A stretch of 64,000 nucleotides of DNA from Runella sp. SP2 (GTDB lineage Bacteria > Bacteroidota > Bacteroidia > Cytophagales > Spirosomataceae). This document shows positions 17,076 to 27,499 of the stretch, in pieces (position 1 is the stretch's first letter; every line of letters begins with the position of its first letter). The notes below the pieces were generated by a model. The model saw nothing but the letters and a program-made list of their open reading frames with translations, was not told the DNA's origin and ran no database searches. The stretch lies in contig NZ_CP031032.1 of the NCBI RefSeq assembly GCF_003711225.1, positions 1 to 64,000 on the forward strand. The letters are read 5' to 3'. The translations under genes and the position numbers were made by a program.

Positions 17076-18773
17076 ATGAGAACTACTCTATTGGTTATTA
17101 TGGTATTTGTTTTTTCGATAGGCCATTCCATCGGGCAATCTATTGACTTAGGAAATATAAAGTCGGCTCCAAAACTTAAAGTAAGTGGAGGCTTAAACCT
17201 GAATACGCTCTACAACTCGTATTTACCTGTACCCTCTCAAAAGTTGAGCTATTTTGTAAACGGAACATTAAATTTCAATGTTTTGGGCTTAATTTCGGTA
17301 CCGTTGAGTATCAATTATTCAAACCGAAAATTTAATTATAGCCAGCCTTTTTCATTCAACCAGATTTCGATAGCTCCCCGATACAAATGGGCTACTGCTT
17401 ATCTGGGTACATCAGCGCTTACTTTTTCTCCATATACATTAAACGGGCATCAGTTCAGAGGAGTTGGTTTTGAACTTTCTCCCAACAAGTGGAAAATCAG
17501 TACGATGGTGGGTCAGTTGATAAGAAGCACCAACGACTCTACGTACAACCGAATGGGATATGGACTAAAAGTGGTATATAATCCTGGTAATTTTCGAATA
17601 GGGACGTCCTTGTTACACGCAGCCGACAACCCGACATCCGTTACCCCTGAAAGACTGGCTACCAATCGAATTCGTCCCCAAAAAAACATTGTTTTGGGGA
17701 TTGAAGGAGGTATCAATTTCCCAAAAATCGGACAAATAGACCTAGAATTCAGCAATAGTTTTATTTCTGAAAACTCCTCACTTGCAAGTGATAGCACTCG
17801 TACAGGTTTTGGAGGACTATTTTTCAAAACAATGGCACCCATTCAGTCGAAAACGGCCTTCAAAACAAAATTTTCAAGACCGTTTTGGGGAGGAAAGACC
17901 ATCTTGGGAGTTGGTTACGAGCGTGTTGATCCTGGCTATCGAACGTTTGGAGGGTACTTCTTTACCAATGACTTCGAAAATTACACCCTCAATTTAGTAC
18001 AGCGCTTGTTCGACAACAAACTAGTGTTTTCAGGTAACGTAGGCCGCCAACGTGATTTGTTGGTAACCAAAGCCAACGGGCAGACACGTTTTGTGGCAGC
18101 GACTAATTTGCTTTTTGTACCGAACCAAAAGCTGAACATCAACTTCAGTTTTTCAAATTTTAGAGGTTTTGTATTTGTACGGGATTTCATAAAAGAAGCA
18201 AAACGAGAATCAAGTTTTATTCCGATTGACACCCTTAATTACACGCAAATAAATCGGAATGCAACGCTGATGCTCTCGTATATCATTAAGCAATCTGAAA
18301 CAACGACGCAGCAGTTTTCAGTCATGGGGACAGTTTTAGATGCGGCCAACAAACAAGGTGATTTTATACGCACTGGCCAAACAAGTCAGGTATATACCGC
18401 TCAGTCAAGTTATGTGTTGGGCTTTCCGAAGAAAAAAATCAATTTTTCGGCAGGCTATAATTTCAATCAAAACAAACTGGGAGGACAAAATATCGTAGCT
18501 CATGGCCCAACGGCTTCCGTGCAGCAACAGTTGGCTGACGACAAGGTCTCTTTATCGGTAGTTTCGACTATGCTAATGACCAAAGCTGTTGAACAATCCT
18601 CAAGCTCCATTTTTTCGGCTACAGCCATGGCCTCTTACCGAATAACAAAAAACTCAAATTTAAACGGGAACCTGTTGTTGATGAACAATAATGCAGACAC
18701 AAACTCGCCAGCTGCTACGGGCTTGCCTGCTACTATTTACACTGCAACAATAGGTTATTCTTATAAATTCTAA
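17076..18773 (+). CDS. Predicted outer-membrane beta-barrel protein
   Basis: The ATG at 17076 is preferred over 16965 because it begins a clean signal peptide (MRTTLLVIMVFVFSIGHSIG, cut after GQ). The 565-residue product is rich in alternating hydrophobic/aromatic strands with turns of NS, NN and GD, and ends in an aromatic strand (YTATIGYSYKF) as barrel proteins do. I do not recognise a specific family; it is longer than the PorP/SprF proteins that help T9SS adhesins attach. As first gene of a five-gene operon ending in a SprB-like adhesin, it may anchor or export one of the larger products. That role is inference. Confidence 0.75.
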   Translation: MRTTLLVIMVFVFSIGHSIGQSIDLGNIKSAPKLKVSGGLNLNTLYNSYLPVPSQKLSYFVNGTLNFNVLGLISVPLSINYSNRKFNYSQPFSFNQISIAPRYKWATAYLGTSALTFSPYTLNGHQFRGVGFELSPNKWKISTMVGQLIRSTNDSTYNRMGYGLKVVYNPGNFRIGTSLLHAADNPTSVTPERLATNRIRPQKNIVLGIEGGINFPKIGQIDLEFSNSFISENSSLASDSTRTGFGGLFFKTMAPIQSKTAFKTKFSRPFWGGKTILGVGYERVDPGYRTFGGYFFTNDFENYTLNLVQRLFDNKLVFSGNVGRQRDLLVTKANGQTRFVAATNLLFVPNQKLNINFSFSNFRGFVFVRDFIKEAKRESSFIPIDTLNYTQINRNATLMLSYIIKQSETTTQQFSVMGTVLDAANKQGDFIRTGQTSQVYTAQSSYVLGFPKKKINFSAGYNFNQNKLGGQNIVAHGPTASVQQQLADDKVSLSVVSTMLMTKAVEQSSSSIFSATAMASYRITKNSNLNGNLLLMNNNADTNSPAATGLPATIYTATIGYSYKF

Positions 18774-18788
18774 CAATAAAACTCAAGA

Positions 18789-21700
18789 ATGAAAACCTTC
18801 ATCCGAAGTAGTTATTTTATCTTCCTATTTAATATACTTATCAACACCCTTGCTTCGGCACAGGCTCCTAACTATCCTATTGATGGCACGGCTACAGTTT
18901 CATTACCAGCATCGGCAACGCTGGAAGATTACCTAAACCCCATCGTCAACCCTATCAACGTAGAAGTAATTCTGAAAGATTTAAAAATTCCGACTCGTTC
19001 GGTCTATTTACAGGTAGAAATGAATGGTCCAGGCTTAGTAGCCCAATCTTTGCCTACCTCAGCGAGTACTTCGTTCGAAATAAGCTCTGGGGTACTCTTC
19101 CGAATCCCGAAAACAATCATTGCCGCCTGTTTCTCCCCCGATAATTTGCAAGGAGTACCCCAGTCGGTATATCAACAACCCTTACCATCGGGTATTTATA
19201 CATTTACGTTTTACTTACGGGATGTTTTTTCGGGGGCATTGTTGTCAAAACCCATTCAGACAGCCCCTACCTGGATAGAAGTAAGCGACCCTCCGCTGCC
19301 CACGTACCCTTTAAATTACTCAGGGGTTACGGTAAACCAAGTTCAGAACGTTGTTTTTCAGTGGCTTCCACGGCATACGCCCAATAATAACATTGAGTAT
19401 GAGTTTACGCTTACTGAGCTACCAATCGCCAATAGAGGCAATCTCCAAAATGTATTTCTGTCGCAGCCGCCGTTGTGTAAAATTACCACAACACAACCTA
19501 GTTTACTGTATGATGCCAAGTACCCACCCTTACGCCAAGGGGCAGTATATGCGTGGCGGGTACAGGTAAAGCCAAAGTTTGGAGCTATTGGGAAAGCCAG
19601 TAACTTCCTAAATGATGGGTACAGCGAAATATTTTCTTTTTTTTACGAAAAGCCAACGGAGCAGCTAAACCCTCCCACCGACTTGAATGTGGTACGGTCA
19701 CCTGATTATAATAAAATCTATTTCGACTGGAAAGGTGAAAGCAACCACCAGAAGTATGTTGTAACTTCCTTACGATTTGATAAAAACAACGAAGAAGGAG
19801 CCAAAAAAGACCCTTTAACCTTCGATACCTTTGAGGTAGAGAAAGGAATGGATGGCGTCACTAAATACACAAAGTTTACAGGCCGTGATGACTCTCCATC
19901 TTCTGGAATAAATACTCATTCAATATATAATAAAAGTGAGTTCAGAGTTTTAGTTAGGGCAGTAGATGTATTTGGTAGAATGTCAGAACCAGCCATCTAT
20001 GACATGGAAGCGATTGAATACACTCAGTTTGATGAGCAGCAAAGAAAGCCTCTATCCCTGAATGGAAACGTGGAAGCTGTCATACGAGCCTATGACCCAT
20101 TGAAACTTGAACCAAATAAAGTCACTATAACTGGAGAAAAAAGCAGGTACAAGGTGAAAGATGCCTTGGTATGTTTATACGGTTTAACCAAGGAATCAAC
20201 CGCCAAAAATATTCAAGAATTTAAAAATCGTTGGCTAACGAACAGCTCTTATACCTATGACAACCGTGTAGAGCGACTGGATTGTAGAAAAACATCATCT
20301 GATGGTAAGTATTCACTCTCGTCAAATAGGATTGATATTATCACTCTAAACTCATATAAGTACAAATACCTGACGATTGAGGGGCCAACAATTGACTATG
20401 GCGGTTTCATTACGACTATTGAGATTCAGGATGAAGGAGGAGCCTCTGAGCGCACTCTGGGTACGCAAACGCTACTTACAAATACCATTCGCCTGAACCC
20501 CATCTTTAAACTCCCCGATGGACGACCTATTAACAATGAGGTATTTGAGGAAATTAATGTCTATCGCCTAAAGACGGTCTATGAAGCGAATAAAGAGCTT
20601 TTGCAGTACGAGGCAGGTCAAAATGTTTCGAAAGAAATCCGTTATAACAAAAATCAGTATGTAAAAGTAGGGGATATCCAAAAGCCTAACCTCAACCTAT
20701 TTACGAATGAAACCACCCTTGATAACTTTGTAATTGGAGCAAAAGAATACGGGAAAGATGAAAAACACTTCCCCATGAACAAAATAAATGGTTATACATC
20801 AGTTCGTATAGGTACGAAAGATGGGCATGGAATCCCTACAATAAATGCCAATTTTGTATATACACCACCGTTATTGAAAATTAAAGGAAAAGTAGCTGCT
20901 CGTGGTAAGTCGGGTGGGCAAAGTATTCCAGCGCCCAACTGGGAGGTTGGTATCTTAGTTCTCAAAAACTCAAAGGATATTCGGGATATCGATGCCAAAG
21001 GAAAAGTAACTCCTCCCAACGAATACGAAAAATTCCATTGGGAGGAGGTGACAACAGATGAAGCAGGCAATTACGAATTTACGCTTCCAGAGGAGATTAC
21101 CTTCAATCAGGAGATTGATGATATCATCATTTACAACCGAATTTCTGGGGTGTATTCTTTTTATCAGGGAAAACGTATCGATAAACCAGCTGCTAACATC
21201 GTTGTGGACATTGATTTACAGTCAACGGGGACGGCCATTGCTTCGATTGTCAAAGACCAACACGGAGAACCCATCGTAGGAGCAAAACTTACGCATAGCA
21301 GCGGAGCAATGGCTACCTCCAACCAAAATGGGGAGTTCATTTTGAACGTACAATTCAGTCCGTCAGTCGAGGCTGACCAGTCGGTCAAACTCTTGGCAGA
21401 TGGTTATTTGACCGACGACATTGACCTCTCAACCTTCTCCAAATCAACTAGTACCGAAGAGGTTTCCGATTTTGGACGTTCATTTTGGAACACCCAAATT
21501 CAGCAATTACGGAGCCTCACACGCCAAAACTTTGAAGAATTGGGTAATGAAGATGCTTTTGAAAGCAATTTTGAAGACTATAACACCCGACTTCAAGCGT
21601 TTTATAAGCAAGACTCGGTGGGTGCTACAAGTATCGATCACGTAGTGCTTATTCGTACCTATGTACTGGATGATAAAAACGAAAAGCAGTACACGGCAAG

Positions 21701-24700
21701 CAGTTTGGTCTTCGACAAAAAAAACGTTGATATACCAGAAACGGGTATCGTAAAGCTACTGCATACCAAGGGGACAACTTTGGAGGGAAAAATAACCAAC
21801 AAAGATAAAACAGCCGAAGTACTCTATTTAGAAAAAGAATTTTCGGTTGATTTTGATACCCCCACCAATAAAACCGATACCGTAAAAGTAGAAGTTGAGC
21901 TGACAAAAGCCATTTTGGTAGCTGGGGTAGTCACTGCTTTTCGCGAAGATTCATCAAAGATAGGAGTAGAAGCTGGCGTTACTATTGCGGCAGAAGATAT
22001 CGATGAGGTAGAAACCGACGCAGAAGGGCGCTTTGAAATATGGTTGGAAAAAGACGCTGAAGAGGTAGAAATCACCCTCACAAAAAAAGGATTTAATACT
22101 ATTACGTGGGCTTTTACAACAAAGACAAAAACGAAAGAAGAAAAAATAAGGAATTTTGTTAACAACGCAAGTGATGATTTTGAATACACGACAGTTGAGG
22201 CATTAAAAGAGTTACAGCTAAGTATTTACAGGCGCGATGCAACCATACCAGATTTCAAGACGCTGCAAGGTTTTGCCATTGATGTTGCGTCAATAAAGCG
22301 GATTGATGCGGATACTTATCTCATGACCGGAAGCATAGACTTATCGGAGGAAGAAAGTATCTATGAACTTGATGAAGGAGAAGAATTGACCTTCGAAGAG
22401 GTAGAGGTAGAAGTCGATGATTACGATGAAGAAAATGCGGTTTTGGTTGACGACGATACCGACCTCCTACAAGAAACCCTCAACCTGAAGCTATTTAACT
22501 ATGCAAAAGTAGAATCAAACAACGAAAACGAAGGTAATACCAACTTTATAAAACTTATAAAATTAAAGTTGGAAGGCAGAGAGTCGTTGGGGAAAATTGG
22601 GGGTGTGGGGCTTAAATTCAAGCCAGAGAAAATATTGAAAAAAACATCAAACCCCATTTTTCAAGAATTCGATTTGGTGCCAAACGTAGCTGAAAAACAA
22701 GGAGATGTAGCGTTCAACAACGACATTACCGACAAAAACAAGCAAAAGCTTCTGGATGCGAATGCTAAACAAGAAGCCAAGAAAAAAGAGGGAAAGTACG
22801 ACGTAGTGGCAGAAGGAGCTGAAAAAGAAGAAAAACCCGAATTAAAGAAATACCAAGAAAAAGAAAAGGACGCACCAATTATCCCTGTGTTTGTATCAGG
22901 GGGTAAAAAATTGGCCAATTTTAACGAAGAATTGGAATTCAAACTCGAATTCCCTGGAGATGTAGAAGGAGTAGAGCGACGTGACGAAAAAGACGACGAT
23001 GGAAATCCAACGGGTAAAAAGGAGAAAATAAGCTTAGGCTTGGGTCTGGGCTTTAGCATACTCCTCGACGAAGAGAAAGAAGCAAGCCTTACCAAAGATG
23101 GGGTGGTTTTTGCGGGGGATTTAGCTTTCCCAATGATGAAAAAAATTGGTATAGAAGGCTACATGCCCATCGTAGAAAAGCTACTATTAGCTCCCAAAGG
23201 CGACTTGCCAATGCGTGAGATTCGTTTCGCCAAAAGGGAGCCCGAAGATGGCAAAGGAACCCCCTATTATGTTCGGTTGGGAGTAGCGGGCTCGTGGCGA
23301 TTTGAAATAGATAAAATCCAAGTGTTTGATGATTTCTCCAATGCGGGCTTTGGTGGTAAACTTTATACCGATAAAAAGAACCACTTGATTGTTCATTCGA
23401 TGGCAGTTCGCAAAGCCAACGGTTCTACGTATCCATTTCTGGACATGGAATTTCCAGAAGAGGGGTTCAAAATCAAAAACCTTATTCTGAAAAGCCCCGA
23501 AGACCAGCACATCCTGTTAGGGTATAATTTTGACGACGAAGCCTACGAAGTGGAAGCGGGTGTACGGATGGAAGTAACAAAAAATACGAACAAGATGATT
23601 AAAGACTTGTTCCCGCTTGAAGTTGAAAAGCTAGTGTATAATACCGCAGGGAAATTTTATGTGGCGGTAAAAGTAGGTAGAACAGTAAATGCAGGCCCTG
23701 TCAAGGTAAATATTCGGAAAGTACTCTTCAATAAAGGAGGGGCTGTACCCTGGAGCGAAATGCTTCAAACCCTGCAAAGGAGTAATGAAGAAACCGCTGA
23801 ATTGAACAAAACCACCAAATACAACAATGCCTATTACCGTACATTAAATGAAAAACGAGTATTGAATCGCGATTCCAATGTCGGTGGGTATGAAGTAATG
23901 CAGGAAGAAGATGATATTGAACTTCAAGAAGGAGAAGTAGATTGGGCGTTTGGAATTGCGGGAGGGGCACAAGTTGAAAGCTTAAAGGGGATAAAAGCAA
24001 AGGCAGATGCGTCGTTTGTTGTTGGCGAACTGGACGGCCAATTCACCATTCAATTTAACAATATTGATATTGTAATGGAGTCCACGGCCTTCAAAGCATT
24101 CATGTCATTAAACTTATCAACGAGCGGCGATCGGGTTGGTTTTGAAGGAAAAGGCGAAATGGATACCATGAAGCGTCGTTGGGGAGCTTCACTAAAATTA
24201 TATAAACTTCCCGACGGAATTGAGTTTGGGGCCTCCATTGTCGCTAGTACTTATGGGTTAGTTTCGGGTCCCCTGATGTGGACTTCAGTAGGAGGCGGAA
24301 TTGATATTAATACCGCAACCAACAAATACTCGGTGTTCTTCTTAGGGTCGGCTACTACAACGGGGACCTCTCCCGAAGTAAGTGAACTCCGCGCCATTAG
24401 GCTAGAAGTGCTCTTCGAAACAGATGCCTGCGGAGCAATGCCTGTGGTAAAAGGAAGTGCTGATTGGTACCTCAAAAAAAATAAATACTGCACTGCTACC
24501 GTCTTACTTGATTTCTGCCGTACCATCATTTTAGCGAACATTGACTGCGTCAAAGAGATTATAGAAGGGTCAGAGGCAAATATACAGGGGACCATTTACC
24601 TCACTTCAGAATCGGTATTCATTGGCGCCAACGTAAAAACAGTTGTTTTAGGAATGAATGCAAATGCTGTTTTTGCGCTTGGTATCAACAATAATTTCTT

Positions 24701-25244
24701 TGGAGCAAGTGTGCCAAGGGATGTTGCTAAGTTCAAAGACTATATCAACAGCAACTATTTGGTCAATGGGAAGACAACCTTAAACGGCATTTACCTTGAC
24801 GCAACGCTTGGCCTGTACAAAGAATGGTCGGGTGAATATAAAGTCTTTGCTTGGTCGATTAAGACAGCCATATCCAATAGAACCTACCTTTTTTTCTCTT
24901 TTTCTGAGCTGGCCTTTAGGATTGGAAATGACTTTAATTTTGAATTAGGAGCCTATGGACGGGTGGGTGTTAAGGGTTTTTGCCTTGAAGCATGGGGGGA
25001 GTTAAAGCTACGTTTACTAATTGAAGGAGGAAGAGATAATACCGAAGGGTGGAATTTTAGAGGAAGTGCCGCCGTTACGGCTAGCCTAGGCAATAACAAA
25101 TCCTTGGGATGTGACGATTATGATGTTGAATGGTGCAAAGTAGTAATTCCTTGTGGCATTGATTGGAAAATCTGTCTTAATAAATCTCTGGAGGTACGTT
25201 ACCAAGAAAAAGGAGCAGATGCTGGATGGGACTTCGGCCTTTAA
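18789..25244 (+). CDS. Very large exported multidomain protein, 2151 aa, function unknown
   Basis: It begins with a signal peptide (FIFLFNILINTLASAQ). The first roughly 400 residues contain fibronectin/TANFOR-like strand segments (VQWLP-type motif FQWLPRHTPNNNIEYEFTLT). Residues of about 400-1150 hold several carboxypeptidase-regulatory-like beta domains, recognisable by VKDQHGEPIVGAKLTHSSGA and ATSNQNGEFIL. An acidic linker at about residues 1185-1225 (EEVEVEVDDYDEENAV) precedes a lysine/glutamate-rich stretch, and the last 800 residues are strand-rich with glycine repeats resembling a beta-solenoid or barrel. No T9SS sorting tail is seen. It lies 15 bases after the barrel gene in the same operon. 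Specific function cannot be assigned. Confidence 0.75.
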   Translation: MKTFIRSSYFIFLFNILINTLASAQAPNYPIDGTATVSLPASATLEDYLNPIVNPINVEVILKDLKIPTRSVYLQVEMNGPGLVAQSLPTSASTSFEISSGVLFRIPKTIIAACFSPDNLQGVPQSVYQQPLPSGIYTFTFYLRDVFSGALLSKPIQTAPTWIEVSDPPLPTYPLNYSGVTVNQVQNVVFQWLPRHTPNNNIEYEFTLTELPIANRGNLQNVFLSQPPLCKITTTQPSLLYDAKYPPLRQGAVYAWRVQVKPKFGAIGKASNFLNDGYSEIFSFFYEKPTEQLNPPTDLNVVRSPDYNKIYFDWKGESNHQKYVVTSLRFDKNNEEGAKKDPLTFDTFEVEKGMDGVTKYTKFTGRDDSPSSGINTHSIYNKSEFRVLVRAVDVFGRMSEPAIYDMEAIEYTQFDEQQRKPLSLNGNVEAVIRAYDPLKLEPNKVTITGEKSRYKVKDALVCLYGLTKESTAKNIQEFKNRWLTNSSYTYDNRVERLDCRKTSSDGKYSLSSNRIDIITLNSYKYKYLTIEGPTIDYGGFITTIEIQDEGGASERTLGTQTLLTNTIRLNPIFKLPDGRPINNEVFEEINVYRLKTVYEANKELLQYEAGQNVSKEIRYNKNQYVKVGDIQKPNLNLFTNETTLDNFVIGAKEYGKDEKHFPMNKINGYTSVRIGTKDGHGIPTINANFVYTPPLLKIKGKVAARGKSGGQSIPAPNWEVGILVLKNSKDIRDIDAKGKVTPPNEYEKFHWEEVTTDEAGNYEFTLPEEITFNQEIDDIIIYNRISGVYSFYQGKRIDKPAANIVVDIDLQSTGTAIASIVKDQHGEPIVGAKLTHSSGAMATSNQNGEFILNVQFSPSVEADQSVKLLADGYLTDDIDLSTFSKSTSTEEVSDFGRSFWNTQIQQLRSLTRQNFEELGNEDAFESNFEDYNTRLQAFYKQDSVGATSIDHVVLIRTYVLDDKNEKQYTASSLVFDKKNVDIPETGIVKLLHTKGTTLEGKITNKDKTAEVLYLEKEFSVDFDTPTNKTDTVKVEVELTKAILVAGVVTAFREDSSKIGVEAGVTIAAEDIDEVETDAEGRFEIWLEKDAEEVEITLTKKGFNTITWAFTTKTKTKEEKIRNFVNNASDDFEYTTVEALKELQLSIYRRDATIPDFKTLQGFAIDVASIKRIDADTYLMTGSIDLSEEESIYELDEGEELTFEEVEVEVDDYDEENAVLVDDDTDLLQETLNLKLFNYAKVESNNENEGNTNFIKLIKLKLEGRESLGKIGGVGLKFKPEKILKKTSNPIFQEFDLVPNVAEKQGDVAFNNDITDKNKQKLLDANAKQEAKKKEGKYDVVAEGAEKEEKPELKKYQEKEKDAPIIPVFVSGGKKLANFNEELEFKLEFPGDVEGVERRDEKDDDGNPTGKKEKISLGLGLGFSILLDEEKEASLTKDGVVFAGDLAFPMMKKIGIEGYMPIVEKLLLAPKGDLPMREIRFAKREPEDGKGTPYYVRLGVAGSWRFEIDKIQVFDDFSNAGFGGKLYTDKKNHLIVHSMAVRKANGSTYPFLDMEFPEEGFKIKNLILKSPEDQHILLGYNFDDEAYEVEAGVRMEVTKNTNKMIKDLFPLEVEKLVYNTAGKFYVAVKVGRTVNAGPVKVNIRKVLFNKGGAVPWSEMLQTLQRSNEETAELNKTTKYNNAYYRTLNEKRVLNRDSNVGGYEVMQEEDDIELQEGEVDWAFGIAGGAQVESLKGIKAKADASFVVGELDGQFTIQFNNIDIVMESTAFKAFMSLNLSTSGDRVGFEGKGEMDTMKRRWGASLKLYKLPDGIEFGASIVASTYGLVSGPLMWTSVGGGIDINTATNKYSVFFLGSATTTGTSPEVSELRAIRLEVLFETDACGAMPVVKGSADWYLKKNKYCTATVLLDFCRTIILANIDCVKEIIEGSEANIQGTIYLTSESVFIGANVKTVVLGMNANAVFALGINNNFFGASVPRDVAKFKDYINSNYLVNGKTTLNGIYLDATLGLYKEWSGEYKVFAWSIKTAISNRTYLFFSFSELAFRIGNDFNFELGAYGRVGVKGFCLEAWGELKLRLLIEGGRDNTEGWNFRGSAAVTASLGNNKSLGCDDYDVEWCKVVIPCGIDWKICLNKSLEVRYQEKGADAGWDFGL

Positions 25245-25287
25245 AAAACACCAATTAAATAGATAGGGTATTTAATAATACGATACA

Positions 25288-27489
25288 ATGAGTTTTTTTA
25301 ATCTAAAAACAGTAGTCTGTACTTTCGTTATGTTATTATTCGGATGTTTCCGACTGGCAGCACAAGAAGTCTCCACGAAAGGAGCGATTCAGGTCTATCC
25401 TTCCGAGAGGGGGAACCTACTATCCATTTTACCAAAAGACAAAGAAACAGCCTCCTCCGAAGAGTTGTTGAAATCAACAGCTTACTTTAAAATCAACCGC
25501 GCTGAGTTATTGCTTACCAATAAGTTTAAGTCTTATCAAAATGTAGGACAAACCAAACGTAGTAAAACCGTAGCTGAGTTGCGGGCCGCTGTGACGTCAG
25601 AAGGAATAAATGGTATTCAAAAAATCAAAAACCTCGCTTCGGAAGCATCAGTTCAGCAATACTTAGCTAATGAGTATCGTTTCGATTCCCTCCTGGTACT
25701 AGGCTTTTTTTCGCATAAATACTTGGAAGCATTCGGTATTGCATTCAATGATACAAAGGTCGAAGAAGGCGTCGTGTATTCCTATCAGGCCATTAGAGTA
25801 GATAAATCGGGGAAGGAAGAACTTTGGGCTGAAGCAAAAATTGTCAGTAAAGTACCAAACCCCCAATTAAACGGGATTAAAATAGTACAAGACACCATCA
25901 TTTCGAATGATAGCACTGTGGTTTTTAAGTTTCATGCCGATTTTCCAATTGCTGGATTATCTAAATCGGAGACTTTTCCAGCGTACGCGCCAATCAACAC
26001 AAGATTATCGGCAAAAGAACAAAAAAAGAGGGTGAAAGAGCAGAATACCGCTTTCGTCAATTACTTGAATACATTTCCTATCGAACCCTCAAAAGTTGCG
26101 TTTTCTGTTTACTATCAAGAAAATCAAGCGGGCTGGAAATTGTTGTCAAAGTATCAAGCGATGCCCGATACTGCGGGTGTGTTTCGCTTGGGAGCCTTTG
26201 TAAAAACAACTCCAGAAGCCTACGTAGAAGTACGTATTATACCCGAGACCTTTGGCGGGGTAACCTCCGATCCTGATTCATCTGAAGTTGTTGGAGCGTA
26301 TGCCATTTCCCAATCTTCGGTACCGCTCATTTATGCTGTTTCGGGACAGGATTCTACCAATTGTATTAAAATCAAATGGCAAAAACTTCCCTCAAAACCC
26401 TATTATTATGGGGTGTTGATTGAAAGAGCAGAGGGTAATAATGAACCCGAACGCTTGTCTATCGCAAGTAATGATACAGACTCGTTTATTGATTATAAAA
26501 TTAAAGGTGGTTCAATTTATACGTATCAGGTAAAAGCCCTCTTTAACCCCAAACAAAACGTTGCGCAGCGAGTACCTGCTACAACTGTTTTATCAGGCAC
26601 TACTTTTTCGGCTCCGCTTCCACCTTACAATTTACGGATTGACACCGCATCCAAAAAAATTCCCACCTTGAAGTGGGAGGCCGTTGAAAGTAATTCAAGG
26701 TTTGGATTTATCGTGTATCGAGGAACTAAGCCTAACCAATTGAGTCACTTAGGCAACGTGGTTAAGGGGACTGAATTCACTGATTCGACAGGCGTTTTTT
26801 CGGCAAGGGTAAAAATGTATTATGCCGTTGTGGCGCAAAGTCTCTCACAAGATACCAGCGACTTCTCGAATGTGGTCGAATTCAAGGCTATCATGCCGCT
26901 TGACATTGCCCCACCTATGTACCTCAATTACAAGTTGGTCAACGGCGATCTATTTCTGGATTGGCCCGAGATGCGCGCGAAAGATAAACTTATCAGTGGC
27001 TACCGATTGGAACGAAGAAGCGATTTGGATACTGTGTTTAAAGCAATTGGCCCAAAAACCATTGCGACCAACTTTTTTACCGATACTACATTTAAGCAGG
27101 GATATTACCATGAGTACCGAATCGCTTCCGTAGCAGATGACGGACAAATTGGTACTTTCAGCATGGCGTTTGAGGTAGATTTCCCCAAAGAGCTGCACGA
27201 GGGAATTTCAGCATTCTCGCTGCGAAATACCACGAAAGGTGTCTTGATACAATGGCCGTCGGCGGCACTTTCAACCACCAAAGAGTATGTAATTTATCGA
27301 AACGACCCTCCCAAAGCGCAGCTTCGGAAGTTGACTACTGTGCCCGCTGGAACGTTTGAATACAATGACAAAACTGTCAACGATTCAGGTGCGTATTTGT
27401 ACGCCATGAGTATTGTGGCTCAAGATGGCCGTGAAAGCCAAAAAAGTAAACGAAAATCATTAAAACGCTCCAAACCCACCAAACTTTAG
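25288..27489 (+). CDS. Exported fibronectin type III-like repeat protein
   Basis: Signal peptide VMLLFGCFRLAAQ at the N-terminus, then a 200-residue domain I do not recognise. Four or more fibronectin type III-like domains follow, visible from recurring strands such as TNCIKIKWQKLP, IPTLKWEAVE, DLFLDWPEMRAKDKLISGYR and GVLIQWPSAA, each followed by YxVYRG- or YRLERR-like strands. The C-terminus is basic (KSKRKSLKRSKPTKL) with no sorting domain. At 733 aa it sits between the giant protein and the PKD lipoprotein, suggesting a subunit of the same surface assembly. The cysteine in the signal segment (FGCFRLAAQ) could alternatively be a lipobox, but the pattern is poor. Confidence 0.75.
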   Translation: MSFFNLKTVVCTFVMLLFGCFRLAAQEVSTKGAIQVYPSERGNLLSILPKDKETASSEELLKSTAYFKINRAELLLTNKFKSYQNVGQTKRSKTVAELRAAVTSEGINGIQKIKNLASEASVQQYLANEYRFDSLLVLGFFSHKYLEAFGIAFNDTKVEEGVVYSYQAIRVDKSGKEELWAEAKIVSKVPNPQLNGIKIVQDTIISNDSTVVFKFHADFPIAGLSKSETFPAYAPINTRLSAKEQKKRVKEQNTAFVNYLNTFPIEPSKVAFSVYYQENQAGWKLLSKYQAMPDTAGVFRLGAFVKTTPEAYVEVRIIPETFGGVTSDPDSSEVVGAYAISQSSVPLIYAVSGQDSTNCIKIKWQKLPSKPYYYGVLIERAEGNNEPERLSIASNDTDSFIDYKIKGGSIYTYQVKALFNPKQNVAQRVPATTVLSGTTFSAPLPPYNLRIDTASKKIPTLKWEAVESNSRFGFIVYRGTKPNQLSHLGNVVKGTEFTDSTGVFSARVKMYYAVVAQSLSQDTSDFSNVVEFKAIMPLDIAPPMYLNYKLVNGDLFLDWPEMRAKDKLISGYRLERRSDLDTVFKAIGPKTIATNFFTDTTFKQGYYHEYRIASVADDGQIGTFSMAFEVDFPKELHEGISAFSLRNTTKGVLIQWPSAALSTTKEYVIYRNDPPKAQLRKLTTVPAGTFEYNDKTVNDSGAYLYAMSIVAQDGRESQKSKRKSLKRSKPTKL

Positions 27490-27499
27490 TCCCATACTG

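Noticed and set aside
22661-23095. Antisense frame rich in Ser/Phe inside the 2151-aa gene
   Set aside because: It mirrors the Lys/Glu-rich stretch on the plus strand; low-complexity shadow.
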